Source: Tannerella sp.
GTDB taxonomy: Bacteria > Bacteroidota > Bacteroidia > Bacteroidales > Tannerellaceae
Length of the DNA: 17,937 nucleotides
Direction: 5' to 3'
Assembly: GCA_031282485.1 (NCBI GenBank)
Contig: JAITDQ010000324.1
Span: 1-17,937 of the forward strand
Below, one piece after another: positions 8,671 to 15,170 of this stretch. The notes under the pieces were generated by a model that worked only from the letters and a program-made list of their open reading frames with translations, did not search any database and was not told the origin of the DNA. Position numbers and translations under genes: made by a program. Position 1 is the first letter of the stretch; every line of letters begins with the position of its first letter.

Positions 8671-8699
8671 GCAAACAATTTCTTTTTTTTCTACTTTTG
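8669..8699 (+). promoter_or_regulatory. Bacteroides-type promoter of the ECF sigma gene
   Basis: The -7 box TACTTTTG (8692-8699) matches TAnnTTTG exactly. TTG at 8669-8671 lies upstream with a 20 bp spacer. The start site would be near 8706, about 60 nt before the ATG. It implies basal expression of the sigma factor by the housekeeping polymerase. Confidence 0.65.
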
Positions 8700-8768
8700 T
8701 AACTTGATCTGCGATTCTATATTTAGATTACAGATATTTCAAAGGAATAAACAAGACTTGCTGAACAA

Positions 8769-9320
8769 ATGAACAAAGAACAGTCAATAATTCTATTAGA
8801 AAAAATTATCCGTGGAGATGAAAATGCTTTACGACAATTATTCGATATATTCTCTCATAAGTTGTTTCATCTGGCCTATTCCTTTTTAAAATCACGGGAA
8901 GTGGCTGAGGAAGCCGTTCTTGATGTTTTTATCGCCATTTGGAATAAAAGAAAATCCCTGACGCACATAAAAAACATTGAAAATTACCTTTATATAGCAG
9001 TTAAAAATCAGGCGTTACATTATATCCGTCGCAAACCCATTCCTGACGAAAACCTGTTACCGCTCTATGAAATAGAACTTATACCCGAAGACGACACGCC
9101 CGAACATATTATATTAGATAAAGAATACGAATCACTTATTCAGGAAGCTATCGACACACTTCCACCCAAATGCAAGGAAGTATTTCGCCTTTGTTTATCC
9201 GATAAACTAAAAAACCGTGAAATAGCCGAACTGTTATCCATAAGTGAAAAAACCGTCAGTGAGCATTTGACATTAGCCTATAAACGTATATCCGCTTATG
9301 TAAAAAAGCGGTATCAATAG
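8769..9320 (+). CDS. ECF RNA polymerase sigma factor (Bacteroidetes type)
   Basis: A 183-residue sigma factor with only region 2 (about 22-90, including AEEAVLDVFIAIWNKRKSL for core binding and -10 recognition) and region 4 (about 122-175, with the helix-turn-helix KNREIAELLSISEKTVSEHL). This two-domain build and size are typical of extracytoplasmic-function factors encoded with FecR in Bacteroidetes glycan loci. It should direct polymerase to the fecR and/or susC promoter once released. It is transcribed away from fecR, so the regulator and its inhibitor are not in one operon. No sign of damage. A hairpin at 9347-9384 probably ends its transcript. Confidence 0.95.
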   Translation: MNKEQSIILLEKIIRGDENALRQLFDIFSHKLFHLAYSFLKSREVAEEAVLDVFIAIWNKRKSLTHIKNIENYLYIAVKNQALHYIRRKPIPDENLLPLYEIELIPEDDTPEHIILDKEYESLIQEAIDTLPPKCKEVFRLCLSDKLKNREIAELLSISEKTVSEHLTLAYKRISAYVKKRYQ

Positions 9321-9346
9321 ACGTTACACCTCCTTATCGCCTCCCG

Positions 9347-9384
9347 TCCGACGAAGCAACAATAAGCCCGGTTGTTCGTTCGGA
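9347..9384 (+). terminator. Hairpin after the ECF sigma gene, candidate terminator
   Basis: TCCGACGAAGCAAC (9347-9360) pairs with GTTGTTCGTTCGGA (9371-9384), with one bulged base on each side and a 10-base loop. The downstream sequence is only modestly T-rich (TGTTCCTATTATTATA), so termination efficiency is uncertain. Confidence 0.5.
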
Positions 9385-9412
9385 TGTTCCTATTATTATA
9401 ACGCGAAAATAG

Positions 9413-9444
9413 TTTGCATATTCGGAAGAAAATGTTCTATTTTG
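9413..9444 (+). promoter_or_regulatory. Weak candidate promoter of the exonuclease gene
   Basis: TTTG (9413-9416) is followed after 21 bp by TATTTTG (9438-9444), one base shorter than the TAnnTTTG consensus. The position suits a short leader before the ATG at 9466. Tentative. Confidence 0.35.
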
Positions 9445-9465
9445 CAGTAATTAATTTGGGCATGG

Positions 9466-9960
9466 ATGGAAGATTTTGCAGCAATTGATTTTGAGACGGC
9501 AAATGCTGATCCGGGCAGTATTTGCAGTGTTGGCGTCGTGATTGTACGCGGCGGGGTTGTTTCGGAGCGGATTTATGAACTGGTCAAGCCGGAACCGGAA
9601 TGGTATGCTTACTGGAACACGCGCGTGCACGGTCTTACGGAAAATGATACGATGCATGCGCCGACGTTCGACAGGGTGTGGCGGCGGATAGCGTCCCGGA
9701 TCGAAGGTTTGCCTTTGGTGGCTCATAACAGCGTATTTGATGAACGATGCCTGCGTGCCGTGCACAAAATCTATGGCATGGATTATCCTGATTATACATT
9801 TCACTGTACGTGCCGGGCTTCGCGGAAGGTTTTCGGCAAAAGCCTGCCTGATCACCGGCTGCACACGGTCGCGGCTCATTGCGGATATGATTTGCGGAAT
9901 CATCATCATGCGCTGGCCGACGCCGAAGCCTGTGCCGTTATTGCGCGACGGATTTTGTGA
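9466..9960 (+). CDS. DEDDh 3'-5' exonuclease (DnaQ/epsilon-like)
   Basis: A 164-residue protein made of a single exonuclease domain. The three motifs are present: D8-x-E10 in FAAIDFETAN; D92 in VAHNSVFDERCL; and H147-x4-D152 in NHHHALADAEACAVI, the DEDDh set that binds two metal ions and removes nucleotides from 3' ends. It lacks any extra domain, unlike PolC or the tau-binding tail of true DnaQ, so it may act in repair, nucleic-acid trimming or proofreading in trans. The start is ATG 9466: a second ATG at 9462 is in another frame, and a stop occurs in frame at 9448. The following U32 gene has its own promoter, so they need not be co-transcribed. Family firm, exact role open. Confidence 0.9.
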   Translation: MEDFAAIDFETANADPGSICSVGVVIVRGGVVSERIYELVKPEPEWYAYWNTRVHGLTENDTMHAPTFDRVWRRIASRIEGLPLVAHNSVFDERCLRAVHKIYGMDYPDYTFHCTCRASRKVFGKSLPDHRLHTVAAHCGYDLRNHHHALADAEACAVIARRIL

Positions 9961-10044
9961 CATTTGTCGGTCTGCCTTGCCCGGTTTATCATCGAAACGG
10001 AGATGTGCCATTCGGAAAAATGATGACGCTATATAAAAAATCAC

Positions 10045-10052
10045 TACCTTTG
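10045..10052 (+). promoter_or_regulatory. -7 promoter box of the U32-family gene
   Basis: TACCTTTG matches TAnnTTTG exactly and lies 25 bp before the preferred ATG. No clear TTG is found at -33, so the call rests on the -7 box and position. Confidence 0.5.
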
Positions 10053-10077
10053 CGGCGTTATTATAAAATTGACCGGA

Positions 10078-11337
10078 ATGGAATATAATATATGTGATTT
10101 TGAAATAATGTCGCCTGTCGGATCGTATGAATCGCTTATGGCTGCCATACAGGGCGGGGCGGATTCGGTGTATTTCGGTATTGAAGGACTGAATATGCGC
10201 TCGCGTTCGTCGAATAACTTTACGACGGACGACTTGCATAAAATAGCTTCTGTTTGCCGGGACAACGGGATTAAGAGTTATTTGACGGTTAACACGGTTA
10301 TGTACGGCGAGGATTTGCCGCTCATGCGCCGCATTACGGATGCTGCGAAAACGGCCGGCGTATCGGCGATAATCGCTTCGGATGTGGCGGCGATGACTTA
10401 TGCGAACAGCACAGGACTGGAGGTACATCTTTCCACACAGCTTAATATTTCCAACATCGAAGCGTTGAAATTTTACGCCCGGTTTGCAGATGTTGCAGTG
10501 CTGGCGCGCGAGCTTAACCTCGAACAGGTGCGTTCGATATATGACGACATTCATGCCCGGCAGATAAAAGGTCCGGGCGGCGAACTTGTCCGTATTGAAA
10601 TGTTTTGTCACGGAGCGCTTTGCATGGCGGTTTCCGGCAAATGTTACCTTAGCCTGCACGAGATGAATGCATCGGCAAACCGTGGCGCATGTATGCAGAT
10701 TTGCCGTCGCGGTTATACGGTTAAAGACACGGAAACGGACATCGAACTGGATATTGATAACCGGTATATCATGTCGCCGAAAGATTTGAAAACTATTCAT
10801 TTCATGAATAAGATGATGGATGCGGGCGTTCGTGTGTTCAAGATCGAAGGACGCGCCCGCGGGCCTGAATATGTGCGCATCGTAACCGAATGTTACAGGG
10901 AAGCGGTGACGGCATATTGCGACGGCGCTTTTTCGGAAGAAAAGATTGCGGCCTGGGACGAACGCCTGAAATCCGTCTTTAACCGTGGCTTCTGGGACGG
11001 TTACTATCTCGGCCGGCGCCTTGGGGAATGGAGCAGCCGCTACGGTTCCCATGCGACGCGGCGCAAAGAATACATCGCTAAAGGGATTAATTATTTCAGC
11101 GACATACAGGTTGCCGAGTTCGAAATGGAGAGCGGTTCGCTAAAAGCAGGCGATGAAATACTTATCACCGGTCCCACTACGGGCGCTTTATTTCAAACCG
11201 CGGAAGAAATACGGGTCGAACTGAAGCCCGTTCGGGAAACGGTAAAAGGCGAACATTTCTCAATCAAAACGAACGCAAAAATACGCCCGTCGGATCGCAT
11301 GTACAAAATGGTACCGACGGGAAAAAACAGGTTATGA
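10078..11337 (+). CDS. U32 family protein, TrhP/YegQ-like tRNA hydroxylation enzyme
   Basis: A 419-residue protein with the U32 signature EMFCHGALCMAVSGKCYLS (about residues 174-192). The cysteines C182, C189, C205 and C209 are spaced roughly as in relatives, where conserved cysteines bind a [4Fe-4S] cluster. A C-terminal small barrel (ITGPTTGALFQTAEEIRVEL) follows. The length suits TrhP (YegQ, about 450 residues), which makes 5-hydroxyuridine at position 34 of tRNA without oxygen, better than the longer rRNA enzyme RlhA. Older databases call the family collagenase-like peptidase; that activity is doubtful. An in-frame TTG at 10069 could extend the protein by three residues; ATG 10078 is preferred. 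The gene ends 15 bp before the convergent neighbour stops. Substrate is inferred from family, not shown. Confidence 0.88.
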   Translation: MEYNICDFEIMSPVGSYESLMAAIQGGADSVYFGIEGLNMRSRSSNNFTTDDLHKIASVCRDNGIKSYLTVNTVMYGEDLPLMRRITDAAKTAGVSAIIASDVAAMTYANSTGLEVHLSTQLNISNIEALKFYARFADVAVLARELNLEQVRSIYDDIHARQIKGPGGELVRIEMFCHGALCMAVSGKCYLSLHEMNASANRGACMQICRRGYTVKDTETDIELDIDNRYIMSPKDLKTIHFMNKMMDAGVRVFKIEGRARGPEYVRIVTECYREAVTAYCDGAFSEEKIAAWDERLKSVFNRGFWDGYYLGRRLGEWSSRYGSHATRRKEYIAKGINYFSDIQVAEFEMESGSLKAGDEILITGPTTGALFQTAEEIRVELKPVRETVKGEHFSIKTNAKIRPSDRMYKMVPTGKNRL

Positions 11338-11352
11338 TTATGCCGGACGCGC

Positions 11353-12330
11353 TTAGTTGTGGCCGGAAAAATATTTCATGAATTGCGAACGCTCATACAA
11401 AGAGGGATTTTCCGCATTGGAAAAGCTTAGTTTTCCCCGAAATTCGGATACGGATGCGTATTTCGATTCGTTCATCCATTCCTCGATTCCGTCCGATATC
11501 CGGGGGATAATATCCTTGCCGTTTTTGTAGATAACGCTGCATAGCTGGACTGTAGTGGCGCCTGCCAACAGACATTTTACCACATCCGTCCAAGCGTGTA
11601 CGCCGCATGACGAAGATATGGGAATACCCGGTACGATTCCCGAAACGAGCGCCGTCCAGCGTAGCGTGTCGCTGAGATCCGGCGGACTGCTGAATACCGG
11701 CCCCGACGTAATCTGCATTTTCCTTATATCAATATCCGGCATGTAATACCGGTTGAACAGGACAACGCCCTGCGCTTCATGCAATTTAATCCGTTTGACC
11801 AAACCGGGTATATTACCGAACCCTTTTCCTATCTTCATGATTACGGGAATGGAAACCTGTTTCCTCACTTTTTTAAGGATAGATATGTACAGGTCATATA
11901 TTTCGTTAGCCTGTGTATCCGGATCGGTACACAGATAGAACACATTCAGTTCGAGCGCGTCGGCTCCGGCTTCTTCAATCTGTTTCGCAAACTCCGTCCA
12001 CGCGTTGGCTTTGTAACAGTTGATACTTGCAATGACGGGTATCGTACAGACAGATTTCGTTTCTTTTATCAACGATAAATATTCCTCTACCTGATTGGCT
12101 TTTAAGTAGTTTCTTATATAGTCGGAGGCTTCGGGGGAATCCGACGGATGTAATAATGAATCGCTTTGCATTTCAATCTGTTCTTCAAACAGTGATTTCA
12201 GGACGACAGCGCCTGCGCCTGCGTCTTCCAGTTCTTTGTTTTTTTTAGCACTGTTTGTGAGGCCGGAACTCCCGATAATCAATGGATTACTTAGCGTTAA
12301 TCCGGCATATTCTGTTTCTAACCGTATCAT
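11353..12330 (-). CDS. Dihydroorotate dehydrogenase-like FMN protein
   Basis: A 325-residue TIM-barrel protein resembling class 1 dihydroorotate dehydrogenases. It starts TEYAGLTLSNPLIIGSSGLT and has VIASINCYKANAW, a lysine-containing IPVIMKIGKGFG strand (about 161-172), LFNRYYMPDIDI, and a glycine-rich phosphate-binding end (CGVHAWTDVVKCLLAGATTV). The class 1 active-site motif NxSCPN is absent: the equivalent place reads ELNVFYLCTDPD (about 127-138). It therefore belongs to the dihydroorotate dehydrogenase-like group whose substrate is unknown; it should not be called pyrD without evidence. It is transcribed alone, from its own promoter at 12360-12390, between the convergent U32 gene and the divergent thioesterase-dprA pair. 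The FMN-fold call is firm, the reaction unknown. Confidence 0.88.
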   Translation of the reverse strand: MIRLETEYAGLTLSNPLIIGSSGLTNSAKKNKELEDAGAGAVVLKSLFEEQIEMQSDSLLHPSDSPEASDYIRNYLKANQVEEYLSLIKETKSVCTIPVIASINCYKANAWTEFAKQIEEAGADALELNVFYLCTDPDTQANEIYDLYISILKKVRKQVSIPVIMKIGKGFGNIPGLVKRIKLHEAQGVVLFNRYYMPDIDIRKMQITSGPVFSSPPDLSDTLRWTALVSGIVPGIPISSSCGVHAWTDVVKCLLAGATTVQLCSVIYKNGKDIIPRISDGIEEWMNESKYASVSEFRGKLSFSNAENPSLYERSQFMKYFSGHN

Positions 12331-12359
12331 AGTTTCTGTTTTTTTTAATAATAATCACA

Positions 12360-12390
12360 CAAATATAAGACACTTTTTCGATAAAACAAA
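12360..12390 (-). promoter_or_regulatory. Promoter of the dihydroorotate dehydrogenase-like gene
   Basis: On the minus strand the -7 box TATATTTG (12367-12360) fits TAnnTTTG. TTTG (12390-12387) lies 19 bp upstream. The leader would be about 25 nt. Confidence 0.6.
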
Positions 12391-12411
12391 TTTTTATTTT
12401 ATACCGCACCG

Positions 12412-12442
12412 TTGAATTTTCAAATAATATTGCATACCTTTG
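12412..12442 (+). promoter_or_regulatory. Promoter of the thioesterase-dprA operon
   Basis: TTG (12412-12414), a 20 bp spacer and the exact -7 box TACCTTTG (12435-12442) stand about 40 bp before the thioesterase ATG. This is a textbook Bacteroides arrangement. Confidence 0.7.
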
Positions 12443-12482
12443 TTCCACACTAAACAAGGCAAATAAATAAAAAAATAATGCA

Positions 12483-12884
12483 ATGAAAGAATATATTTTC
12501 AAATTTGAGATGAAAGTGCGTGATTATGAATGTGATCTGCAGGGTGTGGTCAATAATTCCAATTATCAGCACTATATGGAACATACGCGACATGAGTACA
12601 TGGAGGCGCTTGGCGAAAATTTCGGGAGACTGCACGAAAAAGGCATTGACGCTTTTGTGTCGAAAGTGGAAATCAAGTTTAAACATTCCTTGCGCAGCGG
12701 GGATAAATTCCTGTCGTGCATGAATATCAGGCGTGAGGGGATAAAACTTATCTTTGAGCAGGATATCTACAGGATGTCCGATGATATGCTCGCCACTTCG
12801 GGGAAAGTGGAGGTCGTGATCGTTGAGAACGGGAAACTTACCCGTGGCGATTATTTCGATCAGATAATTACATCTTTAAAATAG
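12483..12884 (+). CDS. Hotdog-fold acyl-CoA thioesterase (YbgC/FadM type, 4HBT)
   Basis: A 133-residue cytoplasmic protein of the usual single-hotdog length. The 4HBT active-site helix is clear: YECD18LQGVVNNSNYQHYMEHTR, with Asp18 as the expected catalytic residue. The central strands (VSKVEIKFKHSLRSGDKF) and the closing EVVIVENGKLTRGD fit the fold. Members hydrolyse acyl-CoA thioesters of various chain lengths and often act as housekeeping enzymes in fatty-acid or membrane metabolism. The acyl group cannot be predicted here. The gene is first in an operon with dprA, which starts 9 bp after its stop; the pairing looks like shared transcription rather than a shared pathway. Confidence 0.9.
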   Translation: MKEYIFKFEMKVRDYECDLQGVVNNSNYQHYMEHTRHEYMEALGENFGRLHEKGIDAFVSKVEIKFKHSLRSGDKFLSCMNIRREGIKLIFEQDIYRMSDDMLATSGKVEVVIVENGKLTRGDYFDQIITSLK

Positions 12885-12893
12885 TCTTTTTCT

Positions 12894-14003
12894 ATGGTTT
12901 CCGGCGAATCTTTATATCTGGTGGGGCTTACCGTTTTGAAAGGAGTAGGCGATGTGTTGGCGCGTCATTTGTTGCAATATTTCGGTTCGGCGGAAGAAAT
13001 TTTTAAAGCTAAACGGCAGTCGCTGGAAAAAGTTCCGGGGATAGGCGGCTATACTGCGGAACAGATCGAAACAGCCAGGGCGGAGGCATTAAAACGTGCG
13101 GAAAAAGAGTTGGTTTTTGTTGATAAAAACAAAATCAGTCTTTATGCATGTACGGATGATAATTATCCCGAACGCCTCAGGGAATGTCAGGACGCACCGG
13201 TTGTTTTTTATTATAAAGGAACGGCGGACGTAAACGCGGCAAAGATAATAAGTGTAGTCGGCACGCGCCGTATTACCGGTTATGGGCGTGAATGGACGGA
13301 GGCGCTTATGACAGATCTGGCAGGCATGTTCCCGGATATTGTCATTGTCAGCGGACTGGCTTATGGCGTTGATGTCTGCGCTCATCGCAATGCCCTGAAA
13401 AACAACCTGCATACCATCGGTGTGCTGGCTCACGGATTAGACCGGATTTATCCGGCGGCGCACCGGAATACGGCCGTTGAAATGCTTGACAGGGGAGGCT
13501 TGCTCACCGAATTTATGAGCGGCACAAATCCCGACCGGGAGAACTTTCTCCGCCGTAACCGCCTCATCGCCGGATTGTCGGATGCAACGATCGTTGTCGA
13601 ATCGGCCGAAAAAGGAGGGTCGCTCGTAACGGCTGATATTGCATTTTCTTACGGTCGCGACGTATATGCCTGTCCCGGACGGGTGAAGGACGAATATTCC
13701 GCCGGCTGTAACCGGCTGATACAGATGAATAAGGCCGGTCTTATAGGTTCGGCAAGGGATCTTGTGATGTCTTTATGCTGGGATGTTGACGCGAACGTTG
13801 CCAGCAGGCAGTATGCATTGCCTTTCACGGAAAAGCCCGATCATCCCGTGATACGGCTGCTGACCGATAAAGGGGAGTTTCATATTAATCAGCTTGCTCT
13901 GGAAATGAATTTGCCCGTGCATGAACTTATGCCCGTATTATTCGAACTTGAACTTGGAGGACACATCAAAGCTTTACCGGGAGGTGTTTATAAACTGTGC
14001 TGA
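12894..14003 (+). CDS. dprA: DNA-processing protein DprA
   Basis: A 369-residue DprA with all three expected parts. An N-terminal helix-hairpin-helix region spans about 1-65 (VLKGVGDVLARHLLQYFG and KVPGIGGYTAEQI). The Rossmann-like DprA core spans about 80-290 (VVGTRRITGYGREW, SGLAYGVDVCAH, FLRRNRLIAGLSDATIVVES, KGGSLVTADIAFSYGR, CPGRVKDEYSAGCNRLI). A C-terminal winged helix spans about 315-368 (GEFHINQLALEMNLPVHELM). DprA binds incoming single-stranded DNA and loads RecA during natural transformation; many non-transformable bacteria keep it. It is co-transcribed with the thioesterase gene. Full length and intact. Whether the organism is competent cannot be told from this window. Confidence 0.97.
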   Translation: MVSGESLYLVGLTVLKGVGDVLARHLLQYFGSAEEIFKAKRQSLEKVPGIGGYTAEQIETARAEALKRAEKELVFVDKNKISLYACTDDNYPERLRECQDAPVVFYYKGTADVNAAKIISVVGTRRITGYGREWTEALMTDLAGMFPDIVIVSGLAYGVDVCAHRNALKNNLHTIGVLAHGLDRIYPAAHRNTAVEMLDRGGLLTEFMSGTNPDRENFLRRNRLIAGLSDATIVVESAEKGGSLVTADIAFSYGRDVYACPGRVKDEYSAGCNRLIQMNKAGLIGSARDLVMSLCWDVDANVASRQYALPFTEKPDHPVIRLLTDKGEFHINQLALEMNLPVHELMPVLFELELGGHIKALPGGVYKLC

Positions 14004-14031
14004 ACGACCGGGTTTGTTCCGGGAAATACGC

Positions 14032-14112
14032 AAAAACAATTAAAGGTTGTCTCGCGACAACCCCTAATCAATTTTGTTAACCTTAAATCTAATACTATTA
14101 TGAAAAAACCAC
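14032..14112 (-). ncRNA. Candidate small RNA convergent with dprA
   Basis: A complete transcription unit of about 80 nt is visible on the minus strand. A near-ideal promoter stands at 14117-14148, a start is expected near 14110, and a body containing TAGTATTAGATTTAAGGTTA follows. It ends in a strong hairpin (14045-14062) followed by T-rich sequence. No start codon with a usable frame is seen inside. I have an unverified impression that similar promoter-leader-hairpin units recur in Bacteroidales genomes; comparison with described Bacteroides sRNA families would settle this. It could instead be a leader remnant of a lost gene. Confidence 0.5.
14045..14062 (-). terminator. Hairpin terminator of the candidate sRNA
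   Basis: GGTTGTC (14045-14051) and GACAACC (14056-14062) form a perfect 7 bp stem with a TCGC tetraloop. On the minus strand it is followed by TTTAATTGTTTTTG, a U-rich tail. On the plus strand no T-run follows, so it points to minus-strand termination, though it may also slow dprA read-through. Confidence 0.65.
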
Positions 14113-14116
14113 GATG

Positions 14117-14148
14117 CAAAGATACTGCCCCACCCATAACTACACAAA
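14117..14148 (-). promoter_or_regulatory. Strong promoter of the candidate sRNA
   Basis: On the minus strand TTTG (14148-14145), a 20 bp spacer and TATCTTTG (14124-14117) match both Bacteroides consensus boxes exactly. It points away from sdhB into a gene-free stretch, so it must serve something other than a flanking protein gene. Confidence 0.65.
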
Positions 14149-14347
14149 GCTTTACGAATAAATAATGTTAAATAAAAATACACGCAAAGCCAAAAAAGGT
14201 TACTCTTTTTTTAAATCGCATCCGATTTGTAAAATAAGTGCAAAAATTGCATGTTTGATTTATTCTTTAACGTGCAAATGTGCGGTATAAGAAGGCCTGT
14301 TATTTAATCATAATTCATGTTTCGCGGTTGCCGGTGCATGGAAACAT

Positions 14348-14376
14348 AAAAGGCCATACTTGTCGTACGGCCTTTA
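14348..14376 (-). terminator. Terminator of the sdhCAB operon
   Basis: AAAGGCCATAC (14349-14359) pairs with GTACGGCCTTT (14365-14375) with one mismatch and a 5-base loop. On the minus strand the T-rich TTTTATGTTT follows. It lies about 30 bp past the sdhB stop. Confidence 0.75.
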
Positions 14377-14406
14377 TGTCCATTATTTATGAAGAAATGC
14401 TCCTGA

Positions 14407-15162
14407 TTAATCTTTAAATTTGGCGGAAAGAAATTCGCGGTTCAAACGGGCGATATTGGTTACCGATATTTCTTTCGGACATTCCGTTTCGCAGGCGCGA
14501 GTGTTCGTACAGTTACCGAATCCCAGTTCATCCATTTTCGCGATCATTGCTTTGGCGCGGCGGGCAGCTTCAACTTTTCCCTGCGGGAGGAGCGCCAGCT
14601 GGCTCACCTTTGCCGAAACGAACAGCATGGCCGAGCCGTTCTTGCACGCCGCCGCACAAGCTCCGCAGCCGATACAGGCTGCCGCATCCATGGCCAGATC
14701 GGCGTCTTTCTTGGGAATCGGAATCGCATTTGCGTCGGGGACGCCTCCGGTGTTTACCGAAACGAACCCCCCGGCCTGTATGATCTTGTCGTAAGCCTGA
14801 CGGTCTACGGTAAGGTCGCGTATAACGGGGAATCCGGCCGAACGCCAGGGTTCGACGGTTATCGTTTCGCCGTCTTTGAACTTGCGCATGTGAAGCTGGC
14901 ACGTCGTCACGGCCGAATCCGGTCCGTGCGGGTGTCCGTTGATGTAAAGAGAACACATGCCGCAGATACCTTCGCGGCAATCGTGGTCGAAGAATACAGG
15001 CTCTTTGCCTTCGTTTATCAACTGCTCGTTGAGCACGTCAAGCATCTCGAGGAATGAACTTCCCTGTGATATTCCTTTAAGATGATAGGTCTCGAATGCG
15101 CCTTTTTCTTTTGGTCCTTTCTGGCGCCATACTTTCAGTGTTATATCTATATTTTTATCCAT
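14407..15162 (-). CDS. sdhB: Succinate dehydrogenase/fumarate reductase iron-sulfur subunit
   Basis: A 251-residue electron-transfer subunit carrying three clusters. The N-terminal ferredoxin-like domain binds [2Fe-2S] through C62, C67, C70 ([10 protein letters not shown]) and C88 (TTCQLH). The C-terminal domain has C163-C166-C169-C173 ([14 protein letters not shown]) for [4Fe-4S], and C218, C224 and C228 ([14 protein letters not shown]) for [3Fe-4S]. It passes electrons between the flavin of SdhA and the quinone/haem site of SdhC on the cytoplasmic face of the membrane. It is the last gene of sdhC-sdhA-sdhB, 8 bp after sdhA. In anaerobic Bacteroidales the complex is used mainly as fumarate reductase with menaquinol, so frdB is an equally good name. 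Confidence 0.95.
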   Translation of the reverse strand: MDKNIDITLKVWRQKGPKEKGAFETYHLKGISQGSSFLEMLDVLNEQLINEGKEPVFFDHDCREGICGMCSLYINGHPHGPDSAVTTCQLHMRKFKDGETITVEPWRSAGFPVIRDLTVDRQAYDKIIQAGGFVSVNTGGVPDANAIPIPKKDADLAMDAAACIGCGACAAACKNGSAMLFVSAKVSQLALLPQGKVEAARRAKAMIAKMDELGFGNCTNTRACETECPKEISVTNIARLNREFLSAKFKD

Positions 15163-15170
15163 GGCTCTTT

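Larger units (their letters stand above)
14004..14406. other. Intergenic region between dprA and sdhB
   Basis: No convincing protein gene is present. The stretch contains a candidate minus-strand small RNA with its own promoter and terminator (14032-14148) and the sdh operon terminator (14348-14376). Between them lie a weak AT stem AAAAAAG/CTTTTTT (14192-14198/14205-14211) and a short palindrome TGCAA-AAA-TTGCA (14239-14251). A 21-codon frame at 14100-14165 (+) beginning MKKPRC overlaps the RNA promoter and is probably not translated. Confidence 0.5.

Noticed and set aside
9451..11052. A 533-codon open frame on the minus strand opposite the exonuclease and U32 genes.
   Set aside because: It is a mirror of two well-supported genes, is rich in Arg, His and Ile without domain logic, and crosses the gap between them. 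Codon bias of the GC-richer genes keeps the opposite frame open.
14116..14125. GTATCTTTGC (minus strand), also at 17899-17908, fits the GTAnnTTTGC core used by CTnDOT-type integrases.
   Set aside because: Both copies are -7 promoter boxes with correct -33 elements, and no element flanks them. The match reflects overlap between the att core and the promoter consensus.
14100..14165. A 21-codon frame (+) starting MKKPRC after an AT-rich leader-like sequence.
   Set aside because: It overlaps the -7 and -33 boxes of a near-perfect promoter on the other strand; the frame looks like a by-product of that sequence.
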